From Lumbricus terrestris (taxonomy: Eukaryota; Annelida; Clitellata; Crassiclitellata; Lumbricidae): 64,000 bases of DNA. Shown here in pieces: positions 1-11,265 of the stretch. The stretch covers positions 59,929,723-59,993,722 of the forward strand of contig OX457042.1 of NCBI GenBank assembly GCA_949752735.1, in the 5' to 3' direction. The notes below the pieces were generated by a model that ran no database searches, had not been told where the DNA came from, and was given only the letters and a program-made list of their open reading frames with translations. The position numbers were made by a program, and so were the translations under genes. The first letter of the stretch is position 1. Every line of letters begins with the position of its first letter.

Positions 1-370
1 TTTTGAGGCAGTGATCGTGCGGATTTGGTACAAATTAATGATTAAAGTCTATATACCGACTAAATACGTCAAACATTTTCACCTGGGCGCTATTGAAGTT
101 CTAACAACAATGTCTTGAAATCAGCTTACAAACTAAAATCAGATTGAGGTTCTACTCCTCTGTTCTGTTCCTCTTCGTGGTAAATAATTATAATATTCGT
201 CACAGTAATACAGTGCTAAACATCTTTTGAGAATCTGCGGAAGCTTATTATTCGGGTTAACGGACCCAATAACCTATGTTTTGGGGAAATCTTTTTTCTG
301 CAATGTCAATAATTTTGTTTTATAGACATTAATAATTATTTTCGTATGTCTAAAAAATCTTGAAATAAAT
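1..370. other. Gene-free AT-rich sequence
   Basis: No credible coding frame, RNA gene or repeat structure is visible here. Confidence 0.6.
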
Positions 371-602
371 AATTATTGCAACTGACACCTCTTGCTCGAG
401 ATAATACCTGTTAAAATCGTTGGATCACAGTATGAAAGTAATAGGTTAAATGACGTCATTAATATAAACGAAATTCTTCGGAAGGTTTTCAAATCTAGCG
501 TTATATTAGCAAATTAACAAATAGTAGACGACTTGTTTAACGTTTTATTTCAAACACACGACAATATTCCTCATCCCAATAATTTCGATATAACTGATTT
601 CG
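371..602. repeat. Dispersed repeat, homologous to 34172-34433
   Basis: This stretch shares ordered blocks with 34172-34433 and its duplicate at 54458-54719. Both begin with ATTATTGCA followed by CACCTCTTGCTC, have AAATGACGTCA in the middle and end with ATTTCGATATAACTGA. The copies are clearly diverged, so the family is old. It lies just downstream (in minus sense) of a Merlin-like transposase relic and could be part of that element; this link is inference. Confidence 0.6.
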
Positions 603-721
603 TAATACATTTAATTTCGTATGGGAATTGTTAATTGGGTAGTTTAGCGTCCCAAATTATTCAGATTATTGCTGATGTTTTAATTTCGGTACTTGTGGGT
701 TTGACGACCCCACAGAAATAT

Positions 722-935
722 TTCACATGTATGAATCCAACATAATTATGTCTGTGTGTTTAATACGCTCTTTAGCTTTTTTCCATGATCTTTCGATGCG
801 CTGAGTATTTGCACCTGTGTTTGGATCCACGAAATTTTGAGAATGATTAACTGTTCGTGAGTGTAATTCATTCCTGGGATCATAGCAATGTTGTTGTATG
901 ACCGCCACAAATCGGAAAGAGCTTCCATTTTTCAA
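722..935 (-). pseudogene. Merlin/IS1595-like (ISXO2-type) transposase fragment
   Basis: Read on the minus strand, two overlapping frames together give a DDE-domain signature of Merlin/ISXO2-like transposases. One frame contains DLWRSYNNI and GMNYTHE. The other continues with TVNHSQNFVDPNTGA, TQRIERSWKKAK. The family usually shows a (W)xxY..G..H.TVNHS.NFVDP.TGA.TQ.IE..W block. A frameshift separates the two halves and nothing upstream is recognisable, so this is a short dead relic of the catalytic core. No terminal repeats could be assigned. Confidence 0.6.
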
Positions 936-2264
936 GTTTTTTTTTTTATTAATCCAGCTTCTATTTCACCCTTGTTTGAATATCTCGAGCGTACATGCAG
1001 CTTTGAATCCGGATAATTTCTCTTTCCCGAGGTTTCTGTCTGTATTTAGCCTACCACCTACTGCGGGAGGCGCCTTATAAATGTCCGATCTAGGCCTATA
1101 ATAATTTATTAACCTGCGTCTTTAGTTTTAAGAGCAGAAACCTAAGTTAATAAATGACGCGTGTTCGTTATAACAACTATGAAAATCAATTTCGTCTTAA
1201 TTCTGCGTTAACTACCGTAGCGAAATTTAAAATGTCCATAACTCGGGATTTAAAGCGAATTGATAACTGAATATAGTCACACTGACCCACAAATTCGCGT
1301 AAGTAGATTTTAAAATGTTTCGGTATTCGAATCCATACGGTTTAAGAGCCTTTCTTGGGACAGACATACATACACCAGGAATGACACACATTCAGAAATA
1401 TATTATTAGATATTAGATATCTTATTATTATTATATCTTATTATTATTATATCATTAAGATATTAGATATATTATTAGGTACACGTAGGCTATAGCGTAT
1501 TCCTTACATCCCACGGATCGCTAATATTATTATTTGCTAGCCTAGGACCACGCTCCGACCAGCCTATAACTTAGCCGCTCTAGTTGCTAATAGTTCAACT
1601 ATTTTTCATCCTTCTTGAGGGTGTGTTAGTCGCTTTGGACAATTATAGCGTGTGTTCAATCCTCCAAAGGTCTCAATTCACAATTATAAAGCAATTATAA
1701 AGCAACTTTTTACAAGCTTTGATACATGCAAAGTCCGCAATGATTTTGCAATGACCCAATTACATTCAAGCGGGAAAATGACTTCAATATTGCAGCTATG
1801 CGATGATATCTGTCAATTGCATCACAGTAAAAAAAATTAAGGCCCGAAGCGCGGGGTCCTTCAAGGCGCGGGACCCAAGGCGGCTGCCTCGTTCGCCTTG
1901 TATTGCCAAAAGGCCACGCCTCGAGGCCTCGATGGAATCCAAAGTTGTTACCAGACCACCAAAGTTCTGCTTGATAGCAGACGGCTAATAGAATCATTCT
2001 ATCACAGTGCAAAGGATTGTTGTGGCGATGACCTTATAGCCTATAATTATGTAGACATAAATAGACCTCCAATCAACTGACATCCTGGTTTGAGCTCACA
2101 GACAAATTAAGACTTCGTGATCTATTCTGTATATTTATCGCGAATAAGGGTTCTTGATAGACTGCTACATATCGTACATGCAGAAACCTTGGTTTACCGA
2201 TCATTAAAGGAATAAGTGTCAGATTAAAACGAAATTTTCAAACTAATCTGTGTATTCGAAAACT
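936..2264. other. Gene-free stretch
   Basis: I see no gene. Positions 1385-1475 are an ATTATT/GATATT-rich low-complexity block. Positions 1838-1935 form an isolated GC-rich patch that may be a transposon end, but no partner repeat was found. Confidence 0.5.
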
Positions 2265-2361
2265 ATGGGTTCTTCCTCAGGAAAAATCAAGCGAACAGAT
2301 GACGAAAATTACCGCGATACCCAGAGACGTTGGTGGCGACTTCCTTCTTTTTGCAAGAGAG
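2265..2361 (+). CDS. Candidate first coding exon (speculative)
   Basis: An ATG at 2265 with A at -3 and G at +4 opens a 32-codon frame beginning MGSSSGKIKRTDDENYRD and ending just before an excellent donor, GTAAGT at 2362. The exon is 97 nt, so it would leave one base of a codon (phase 1), the same phase as the acceptors of the CARD, TRADD-N-like and NHL exons downstream. That makes it a possible first exon of that gene, with a 12.5-kb intron containing the P element. The protein part has no recognisable domain, and a short ORF plus one good donor can arise by chance. Confidence 0.2.
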
Positions 2362-2667
2362 GTAAGTCTTATCATACACATAAAAAAATCGAGGTTTCAA
2401 AAGTCCCCTTGGAAGGCGCATAAAGGACTACCGGGTATGCTCAAAAGTTTCCACGATCTGGGCCTTAGGTCCTAAGCCTATTGAGATGTAGAGCATTGAA
2501 CCCATTCCTGTGGATAATCGGAAATGACATCAAAGGACGCACTGTGCTGCAAAGTTCTTGCTGCTGTTATTTCCGGCTCTAATGAAGCATAATCCAGATG
2601 ATTTAGCCTACTTTCCAAATCTGAAATCTGATTTTCCGCTTCTTTTTGATGGTAGCACGATCCGGGC

Positions 2668-2936
2668 ACCAGGTAGCATGTTTCTAATTGCTAGGGTCTT
2701 AATGACATAGACGGAGTTAATGCATACAGAATCATACCACGTGATAATGAATAATATTCATAACCCTTGAGTCAAGCGACTAATCTCATCAATATTCATA
2801 ACCTATGGTCGGGAAAGTGACGTGCGTAGTCAATGAATAAACACAAGGTTCTTAGAATTAACAGGTTGGCCCGCTGGCTGTGGCAGCTGCCTCATTAACT
2901 CGGGGCGGGGTAGTTCTGACGTCACTGGACCCCTCG
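2668..2936 (+). repeat. Left inverted end of the P-like element
   Basis: Outer part 2668-2775 pairs with 6760-6891; inner part 2857-2936 pairs with 6374-6460. It contains two near-direct AATATTCATAACC blocks (about 2753 and 2793) and ends in a 20-bp segment with the palindrome TGACGTCA. The arrangement (outer TIR plus inner subterminal repeat) resembles transposase-binding architecture in P elements. Confidence 0.75.
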
Positions 2937-3012
2937 ATCTGACTCATGCAGCCTACATGCAGTTCATTCAGTGTTACAGCGAATGCGTTGAGAAGAAAAT
3001 TAATAGATCGCC

Positions 3013-5714
3013 ATGCCTAATAAATGTGCAATTGCCAGTTGTAAAAATACGTATAGGAAAGATTATATACGCAAAAGGTTTGTCATTCTACAGATTTCCT
3101 AAAGATGATGGATTATTCAAACTCTGGATATCAAGGTGCTGTCGGAAAGATTCGTTTAATGCAAAAACGGCGCGCATATGTTCTGAGCATTTTGAATATG
3201 AACAGTTTCACAGAGATTTAAGAAGTGAACTGTTGGGTGACGCCGTGAAACCTCGCCGTATTTTAAAAGACGGCGCCATCCCTACAAGAAAGCTTCCATG
3301 TAAAACCTCCCCAGTGAAGTCTCAAGGTCGCTCTGTTCGAGCCGCAAAACGCCAAGCAAAAGGTTTGCTTGATGAGCTTCTTGTGTACAACACAGAGGTT
3401 TTTGACTGGGGTCAGCCCGTATCCCCGAAATTTAATCCCCCTTCTGACCAGTCCATGACCGCTGTTGCAGTCGATCCCTCTGAATCGATTGTTACAGGAT
3501 GTCAGTCATGCACCAGTCTGCAGGCCGAATGCGATCGTCTGCGCAAACAGCTGGAGATAGCATACAGAGGAAAAACGTCGTTGCAGAGAGGAATCGACTC
3601 CGGGGTCAGATACGGTTCTGGAAAGAGGTTGCCAGAAAGAATAAAACATCAGTTGACCACAGAAAGTTGGACCTTAATCTTCAACGTATTTTTAGCCCAG
3701 CACAGATCAGATGCCTAAAGATTGGGTGAAAAACCAATCGTTGGTCCAAGAAGGACATCATCCTTCATGCGTTGGAACTGAGAACTGTTTCCCACAAGGC
3801 GTATGTAGGCTATATTTGAGGAACAACAAGAAAGTGCCACTGCTTGGCATATCAACCCTACGGCGATGGGTCGGCGGTTTCAGCTGCCGACCTGGTATCT
3901 CACAATTCTCTTTGGACATTTTGCAGGCAAAGGCGTGTACTTTTACACGTTGGGATAGAGTTTGCGTGCTGTCAATCGATGAGGTTTCGGTTGCTCAAAG
4001 CATGTGCTACGACGCGCGTGAAGACCAAGTGCTATAGGACCCCATTCAAAGGTCCTTGTCTTCATGCTTCGTGGTTTGTTAACCAAATGGAAGCAGCCAA
4101 TTTACTTTGATTTCGACGTAACGCTCTCTGCTGCCCTACTCATGACAGTCGTCTCAAGACTGGAATCCATAGGTTACGAAGTCGCTGCATGCGTCTGCGA
4201 CATGGCAGGTGGAAACAGAGGACTCTTGTCACAAGTCGGGGCTACTGAATCATCACCTCATTTTCCCAATCCTGTCGACAGCTCGAGGAGAGTGTGGTGC
4301 CTTGCCGATGTTCCGCATCTGCTGAAACTGCTCCGAAACCATTTCTTGGATCACGGTATCTGCCTACCAAGTGGGACTGCGATAAAAAAAGATACGCTGC
4401 TCCAACTGATGGATCGCGACAATGACGAACTGAAGATCACCCACAAACTTACTTACTCCTTTACATCTCAACGCTGTTGGCATGGAGCGCCAGAAGGTCC
4501 GAACTGCTGCGCAGCTATTTTCAAGGACGACTGTTGCAGCGATTGGCTACGTTTTCCCAGACAAAATGGAGATGGCTTCTTTGAAGTTCTTTCTTCCAAC
4601 TGGTTAACGATGCCTTTGACATATTGAACACACGTGTAAAAACTGGTCACTTCCCTACAACGTCAGCTTAGTATGGAACCCATCTCAATATGCAGGATGA
4701 TGTATTGAACTCCATGCACGAAACAATTGCTGGAATGAGAATTGTGGGTAAGAAAACTCTGCTCCCATTCCAGAAGGGATTTCTCATGTCTATAGCAGCA
4801 GTCAAGGGCTTGTTTGCATCCTTGCAAGCTATGCACAACACCCAGTACATCCTGACTGCTCGCCTCAACCAGGACTGCTTAGAAAATTTCTTTTCTCAGC
4901 TGCGAGGCATAGGCCACCACTACGATCATCCAACACCGGCGGATGTGAAACATCGGTTTCGCCTTCTGCTTGTGGCTAGGAATTGTCTTGAACTGAACAG
5001 CAGTAACGTGCGACGTGATGCCGACGCCAATGACAACGCCTTGATTCCTGACGGATACTTGACTGTTGAACTGCTCAACAAAGCGCACGTTTTCCTAACT
5101 GATGCTGCAGCAGCTGAAGATGAGAAGCCTGAAGACAGTCTCACCGAACTGTCAGCTGATGATGTCGATAAACTTCTCCAGGACACAGTTTCAGAGGAAG
5201 CGCTCACGCAGTCAAGTGCAAGCAGCCAAGGTGTTGCTGGCCAGTCTGGACAGATCCAGTCTTCAATATATTATGTAGCTGATCATTTATCAGCTGACGC
5301 GCTGCATTATTTGACTGGATACGTGGCATTCAAGCTGAAGCGCCAGCATCCTGATTTGGGTCAAGTTTCTAGTCAGGTGTCCTCCATACCATCAACCTGT
5401 CGCATGTGGCTGCCCTGCCTCAGTCGTGGTGGTCTGCGCATTCCATCTGATGACTGGTTTCGAACTGTCCAACAACTGGAGAGTGACTTTCGTGCTCACC
5501 ATGGCACAGTACTGCGAAAGGAGAAGAGAGTCATTTCTTCGCTAGTGAAGACATTCACAACCAGATTCCCAGCAGCCCCTGAAGCAGCAATCCGATGTTT
5601 CGTCCGAACACGTAGGCTACTTTTATTCGCATGCGCTCCCTGAACAGACAGAAAACTACCACAAAACGCCTGGTAGCAAGAAAACTTAAGAAGGTCATTC
5701 AGTATAGGACAAAA
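3013..5714 (+). pseudogene. P-like transposase (THAP9-type), multiply broken
   Basis: The likely start is ATG 3013: the first frame carries the THAP zinc pair CAIASC, and after a 1-nt shift near 3075 the other frame carries SFYRFPK, the C-x2-H pair (CSEH) and the GAIPT box. A heptad-like region (about 3520-3640) follows. The RNase H-like core then shows LSIDEV (about 3973), CDMAGGN (about 4198), ADVPHLLKLLRN and CLENFFSQLR (about 4870), i.e. the family's catalytic D, D and E. The tail ends in a Lys/Arg-rich frame with TAA near 5714. Lesions seen: frameshifts near 3075, 3580, 4036, 4450, 4600 and 4665, an in-frame TGA at 3727-3729, and two TAGGCTA insertions (3806-3812, 5613-5619), each adding 5 nt. 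It cannot make active transposase. Confidence 0.85.
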
Positions 5715-6373
5715 TAACTTTGGTGAACATTACTCACTCTGGATTGAATGATTACATTGATTAGGTGAAGGAGTTATCATTTGCTGGAATATTTCCAAGT
5801 TTTTGTTCTTACATGACTCACTAGATTTAAGTGGACAGTTTGATCAAAGTCAGAGCATGACCTTCATGAGCTTAGACAATGGGGCAAACTGTGCAGGTAA
5901 AAAATTTTTTTTATTGTTTTCCAGTTTCATTGTTTGCTGTACTGGCAGCAAATCTTTTTTTAAATTATTGACCCTAATTTTAAGAATCTTGTAGATGTCT
6001 TGTGATAGGCACTGTTGCAAACTACTGGACATAGTTTATGTTTGATATTTGTAAAAAATGCATTTAGTATTGTTCTTATTATTGAATACAAATTAACAAG
6101 CTTCCGATAAAATAGTTGCAACAACAGTTGTGGCAACTTGATAAATTTTACGACATTCTAGTAATAGTTTCCAAATGTTGTATATGCAGTCTGCAGAGCA
6201 ATAATATTTAGCACATGTATAACCTGATTAAATGCGAGACAATTCTTGCATGTTAATTAGTTTGTCCTTTTTCCTGTATCGACTTAAAATTATGCTTGCA
6301 TTTGAAGAACCTATAACCCTATAGTTTGAATGTCCCTTTACCCAAACATCTGTTAGATGCCAGCAACGCTGGC
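5715..6373. other. 3 prime untranslated/internal part of the P-like element
   Basis: AT-rich sequence between the transposase stop and the right inverted end. No further frame is visible. Confidence 0.5.
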
Positions 6374-6891
6374 CGAGGGGTCCAGTGACGTCACGGCGCC
6401 CCACTCCGATTCGCGCATAGCCTATTCATGAACACCTCAGCGGCCCGACCTGTGTGTGGATAGATCTTGGAATAAACATACAACGGGGTCAGCATGAATA
6501 TTCATAGCCTTTTGAGCACACGATCAGTTTTGTTTATATCTGGAGAATCAAGTATCGCTTTCTTTCCGCATTTCAGAATATGTCATATAAAGTTATTTTC
6601 GTTAAAACATCGAAGTCATGACCTGCAAGTCTATCTTGACAATCGTTCGAGATGCAGTAGTCTACCATTTTTTTCCAGCAACTTTTTACAAGAAGTGAAC
6701 GAAAAGCTGTCAAACGATGACCAACACGCTTAGCTAGATCTGCATACAGCCTCGGGCTTTAAGGGTTATGAATATTAATGATAGATAGTCACATGGTTTG
6801 ATTGTCTATGCATTAGCCCCGCTATATAATTTTATTAATATATTAAGTGAGTGTCATTAAGATCATAGCAATCGGAAACATGCCACCCGGT
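6374..6891 (-). repeat. Right inverted end of the P-like element
   Basis: This is the inverted partner of 2668-2936. It is about twice as long because roughly 250 bp (about 6500-6755) have no match in the left arm, probably an unrelated insertion or loss on the left. The outermost 130 bp and the innermost 90 bp are the conserved blocks. Confidence 0.7.
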
Positions 6892-6949
6892 ATTGCTAGG
6901 GAAATTTCGATTTTTCCCATCCCGCCACCACCTTGCCTCACCTCGATTC

Positions 6950-7085
6950 CCACCTCTCTTCTTCTCTACTTCTTCTACTTCTTCTTCCTCCTCCTCCTCC
7001 TACTCCTCCTCGTCCTCTTCTGTTTCTTCTGTTTCTTCTTTTCTTCCTCTTCCTCTTCCTAATTCTCTTTCTCTTCTACTTCTTC
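6950..7085. repeat. Polypyrimidine (TTC/TCC) tract
   Basis: Nearly pure C/T sequence built from CTT and TCC triplets. Ser/Pro-rich and Leu-rich frames through it are composition artefacts. Confidence 0.9.
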
Positions 7086-7845
7086 AGTACTGATTGAAGT
7101 AGAATTAGAAGCAGTACACAATTAGCTCATAAAAAACCAAGCCGTGGACATTAGTACTGTATAATGATCTGATGCAGGACCAGCATGTGTAATACAGAAT
7201 AATTTCGGACGTCAAGAGAACGCTAGGAAGACCTATAGATCTACTGCATGACTGGATGCATGATTACTGATATAGGCCTATGCAAGAAACAGCAGGAAAA
7301 AGTCGAATGTTAAATTAAGGAGTGGCACCGTTTAGCGGTTGAACCTGCTTGAGCATAGAGTAGGCCTACTTGAAGAAGTAGATCACACTTTTAAATGGGT
7401 GCAGTTTAGTAAAGTTTTTTTTATAAATACATGTTCCAATATTAATCTATAACCAACAATGGTTTTATTGTTTTTTCAATACAACGAATGAACGAAATGA
7501 AGATTCGTCTATCCCAAGGGTATGACTATGCTTTAATTTTCTTTATCTAAATTACACAGAAACAGCTATGCAAACATTATACAAACCTCGCCTGAAATGA
7601 CCATCTACCGATGCTATGACTTTGTGTGTTAGGACAACAACGCTGTTTATGGCAACAGTGCACTCAGAGGTGCAGTCTCTGTAAGGAGTCTAAATTTAGG
7701 CTAATGATAAGCTTTGACGCAAAGCGAACATTTCTATTGTTTCAGTCAAAATACTTGGTACTGAACTGTATTTTTTTCGTTAGGGTGCCAATGAGAGTAC
7801 AAATGTCGAAATTTCATTTAACGCTTTGACCTAATAGGTTGAATA
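7086..7845. other. Gene-free stretch
   Basis: I see no gene or structured repeat. Exact TAGGCCTA motifs occur near 7272 and 7365. Confidence 0.5.
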
Positions 7846-8165
<320 letters not shown>

Positions 8166-9156
8166 TGTACAGGTACCTGAAGACCTACCGTTTGAGTCTC
8201 TGCAGGCCCAATGGTGTGCAGACTATGCTGCTCCATGCCCTGAAGACACCTTGGCGCATAAGCAGTCTTGCTGGGACAAACATATAATCGACATCGAGGC
8301 TAACAATCTCAGCAATCTGGCATCTGACGATTACCACCGAGCAAGACTCAAGGCTGTGGCGGCTCCACATGCGAGCGATTGGCTCTTTGCTCTGCCCATT
8401 ACATCCTGTGGTCTGAGACTGGAAGATGAAGCCCTGAGAGTCGCAGTGGGCCTCAGACTGGGGGTCAACATCTGCGAGCCTCATGAGTGCCGCTGTGGCG
8501 TCCAGGTCAAGGCCAATGGCTCTCATGGGCTTTCTTGCTCCTTGGGACCAGGCAGAACAGCCAGACACGCAGGCCTCAACGAGCTCATCTATCGAAGTCT
8601 GGTCCGCGCTGGCTTCCCAGCAGTGAAGGAGCCACAGGGGCTTAGCAGAGCGGATGGAAAGAGACCTGACGGTCTAACCCTTATTCCATGGCGGATGGGT
8701 CGCGCTCTAATATGGGATGCCACGGTAACTGACACTTTGGCCGCATCCTACCTGCCATCCACATCGGCAACAGCAGCCAGCGCAGCCGAATTGGCAGCAG
8801 ACAAAAAATGCGCTAAATACAGCACGCTTGCGCAAACCTACCACTTTGTCCCATTGGCAATTGAGACTCTTGGCCCAATTAACAGCAGTGGCCTATGTTT
8901 CATCACAGAGTTGGGGCGCTGTCTAGCTCGTAAAACCGGTGACACGAGGGAAACCAGTTATCTTTTCCAGCGCATTGCCATTTTAATCCAACGTTTCAAC
9001 GCCATAGCCTTCCAAGGCACCTTTGCTCGCCTGATCTTGACGAGTTCTAGCCGTTCCAGAATACAATTTTTTTTATGTCTCCGGATAATTTTTTGAAATC
9101 CCGAGGGATCTGAGACACCTCGGGTAAAAAAAAAAAATAATAATAATAATAATAAT
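8166..9156 (+). pseudogene. R2/R4/Dong-like LINE: C-terminal zinc knuckle and PD-(D/E)XK endonuclease
   Basis: A single open frame of about 280 codons runs to about 9096. It contains SDWLFALPITSCGLRLEDEA, then a CCHC-type knuckle (CRCG, HGLSC, RTARH), then KRPDG followed 14 residues later by IWDATV. This fits the PD...(D/E) core of the restriction-like endonuclease that follows RT in R2/R4/NeSL/CRE-type non-LTR elements. The end reads ETSYLFQRIAILIQRFNAIAF. The reverse transcriptase itself is missing, so the copy is 5 prime truncated, beginning right after an AAT microsatellite. The 3 prime UTR has a short hairpin (9100-9124) and ends in A-rich TAA repeats. TAA repeats on both sides recall Dong, known to insert in TAA repeats. 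Confidence 0.75.
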
Positions 9157-9390
9157 AATTGCAATTGCGTTTAGAGGGTCCTTTATGCATGACACCGGGG
9201 ACCAGGTCCAAGAACCATAGTTGCAATTATTTCTCTTCGGAATTGATGTTAGAATAGGAACTTGTCTGTTTTGCAATAAAGGAAGTTGTTTATAATAAAG
9301 AAAATAAAATATAAAAAAATAATAATAGTAACAATAATAAAAATAGAATTTAAATTAAAAAAATAATAATAAAAATTAATATTAATAATA

Positions 9391-9510
9391 GTATTTAGTA
9401 TCCTGAGGGATCCTAAATACCTCGGGGCCAAAAAAATATTTAAAAAAATATATTAATATTAATAATAGTATTTAGGATCCTGAGGGATCCTAAATACCTC
9501 GGGGCAAAAA
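9391..9510 (+). repeat. Two tandem copies of the LINE 3 prime hairpin plus TAA tail
   Basis: CTGAGGGATCCTAAATACCT followed by CGGGG appears at about 9403 and 9480, each followed by an A-rich/TAA-type tail. The same stem-loop type occurs at 9100-9124 and 21619-21642. They are stacked 3 prime ends of the RLE-type LINE. Confidence 0.65.
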
Positions 9511-9523
9511 ATAATAATAATAT

Positions 9524-9660
9524 TTCAGCGCTTCAACGCCTTAGCATTTAGTGGCTCATTTAGAAGACACAAAAATGGATGAGGTGTAACCGTTCCAGGC
9601 ACATTGCTTTTATATTTTGCAAGTCCCTCGGGGAAATTATCTCTGGGCAATAAAATTAAT
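9524..9660 (+). pseudogene. Short C-terminal fragment of the same LINE family
   Basis: Reads QRFNALAFSGSF in the frame from about 9524 (compare RFNAIAFQGTF in the copy at 8166), then the UTR motif CCTCGGGGAAATTATCT and another TAAT-rich tail. Only the last dozen codons survive. Confidence 0.5.
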
Positions 9661-9834
9661 GATAGTAAATTAGTAATATAATAATAATGTTATTTGTTAA
9701 AATAATTCGGTTGACAGACAATAATTCACAAGAACGCAACTGACAGAAGACAAGAATCTCAACTACTAACAGCCTGCAATAGGCCTACACGGCGCTAATA
9801 GCAACCTGCAAATCGGTCATTCTTGAAAATAACC

Positions 9835-10095
9835 CGGATCGATGAAAATAGTTATTTTTAAAATAGAAGGTGGTTTGATGAAAATAACTGTTGCTTCAAC
9901 CGAAGTTGGATTGCTGGAAATAATTTATCACTAAGCTTAATTTAAATGGAAGTTGGAGTGATGAAGGGAATTCATAATTGAATAGATGGTGGATTGATAA
10001 AAATAATGTATCCTTAAATGAAACCTGGGGTGATGAAAGTAATCCTTGTTGCTAAACAGGAACTGGATTGATGAAAATAAGTTTTGATGTTTTGA
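9835..10095 (-). repeat. Decayed array related to the ATCCAGCTTC minisatellite
   Basis: Contains repeated variants of GGATTGATGAAAATAA (for example near 9905, 9990 and 10065), the reverse complement of the TTATTTTCATCAATCC block that makes up the 69-bp minisatellite at 35541-35900. Units are diverged and irregularly spaced. Confidence 0.6.
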
Positions 10096-10770
10096 GGAAA
10101 ATGCATTAAAGTTTGCCTTTGTAATCTACGCTGCGCGCTTTCGTCGGTGCGCATTTGTCGAACAAATTTTGCGGCGCGTAATTGCCGGTGTCTCGTAATA
10201 GGGTATCCTCCGTATTAATCGTATTAATCGTATTAATCGTATTCCCCAAATGAAGAAAGCCGGAAAAGCTATATGCGCGCAAATTATTTTTGCAATTTAA
10301 TTTTCATCTGATTTGTTTTGAAAAATGACACTAACAGGTATTTTTATTCCGACTAGATAATTCTTTTTGCTTTGGTTTTAGAGCACTTAGAACATTTAAA
10401 ACACTCAAAAACACTCAAAGTCACTAAATAAATTCGAGTTGCCTTTCTCCGAACATTGCTTAGGACACTTAAAAGGATTAGAGCCACTTTAAATTTTGAT
10501 TGCAGCATAGGCCTAAATGGTTCAATTATACGCATTTTTCAATAAAGAGGATATAGAATAGTTTATCCCCGGATAATCTAGACCGGTTAATTCCATCCGG
10601 GGGAGAAAGATTAATTCATCCCCACTTGGATAGCTTTAAAGGGGATAGAATATCTCGTGACACTTGTGTCGGGCGCGCTTTTGTCTAGCGCGCTAATGAC
10701 AGGACAACTGGTAGGCTATAATCTATAATGCAATCTTCCAACCTTAAATTTGCATTGGTCTGCATTTCAG
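10096..10770. other. Gene-free stretch with a short 9-bp tandem repeat
   Basis: Positions 10211-10243 are about 3.5 copies of CGTATTAAT. Otherwise nothing recognisable up to the acceptor of the next exon (TGCATTTCAG ending at 10770). Confidence 0.6.
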
Positions 10771-11031
10771 CTGTATGACCTTCCATTGGAAGTGTTGGAT
10801 ATAATCTTACAAAAGTCCTATCTACTTTGGATATTAAATGGACGAGCAAATCAGAGAGACGAGGAAATCATTAGATCTCTCACATCAGTCGACGTTTGCT
10901 TTTATCGAAGAATAACCAGAAAACGATACAGGAGGGCAATCTGGCGATATTTGAAAGGCAAGGTTCATTCTGAGCATTGCTTTTCAATTGATCAGCCTCG
11001 ACCAAAAGATACATTATTTATGATGGAATAG
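10771..11031 (+). CDS. F-box-like exon
   Basis: After a strong acceptor (TGCATTTCAG) the frame opens with LYDLPLEVLDIIL, the typical start of an F-box (LPxEVLxxIL), followed by a basic helical stretch (FYRRITRKRYRRAIWRYLK) and a stop at 11029-11031. F-box proteins recruit substrates to SCF ubiquitin ligases through Skp1. The exon is phase 0 at its start, unlike the phase-1 exons downstream, so it may be a separate gene or need a further exon. A possible donor (AAG, GTTCAT) lies after WRYLKGK. The frame has no disruptions. The F-box call rests on a short motif. Confidence 0.45.
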   Translation: MYDLPLEVLDIILQKSYLLWILNGRANQRDEEIIRSLTSVDVCFYRRITRKRYRRAIWRYLKGKVHSEHCFSIDQPRPKDTLFMME

Positions 11032-11063
11032 TCTACTGCTCTACTGAGTCTACTCTCTAATGG

Positions 11064-11265
11064 TGTCCGGACAATTCGGAGCCGGACAATTCGGACCGGA
11101 CAATTCGGACCTGACCTCCGAATTGTCCGCTCCGAATTGTTCAGTTCCGAATTGTCCGGCTCCGTATTGTCCTCTCCGAACTGTCCGGCTCCGAATTGTC
11201 CGGTTCCGAAATGTCCGGTCCGAACTGTCCTCTCAGAATAGTCCGGCTCCGAATTGTCCGGGGAC
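11064..11265. repeat. Inverted array of about 15-bp repeats (CCGAATTGTCCGGCT)
   Basis: About 13 variants of a 15-bp unit. The first three or four (11064-11110) run as the reverse complement (CCGGACAATTCGG), then orientation flips and the rest run CCGAATTGTCCGG. The array can fold on itself and resembles the tandem-repeat arms of the foldback elements at 28331 and 34855. Confidence 0.8.

Larger units (their letters stand above)
2668..6891 (+). mobile_element. Decayed P-like DNA transposon with long complex inverted ends
   Basis: The element is about 4.2 kb. Its ends are inverted relative to each other: ACCAGGTAGCATGTTTC at 2668 matches the reverse complement of the sequence ending at 6891 (ACCGGGTGGCATGTTTC), and similarity continues inward through TCTTAATGACA and AATATTCATAACCC. 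A second inner inverted repeat of 20 perfect bases, TGACGTCACTGGACCCCTCG, lies at 2917-2936 and inverted at 6374-6393. A broken THAP/DDE transposase fills the middle. P elements normally make an 8-bp target duplication; none is visible at these boundaries, which fits an old insertion or slightly wrong end calls. Confidence 0.8.

Noticed and set aside
6847..7093. Leu/Ser-rich frames with a transmembrane look
   Set aside because: Polypyrimidine TTC/TCC tract.
8185..8568. 127-aa minus-strand frame
   Set aside because: Shadow of the LINE endonuclease frame on the opposite strand.
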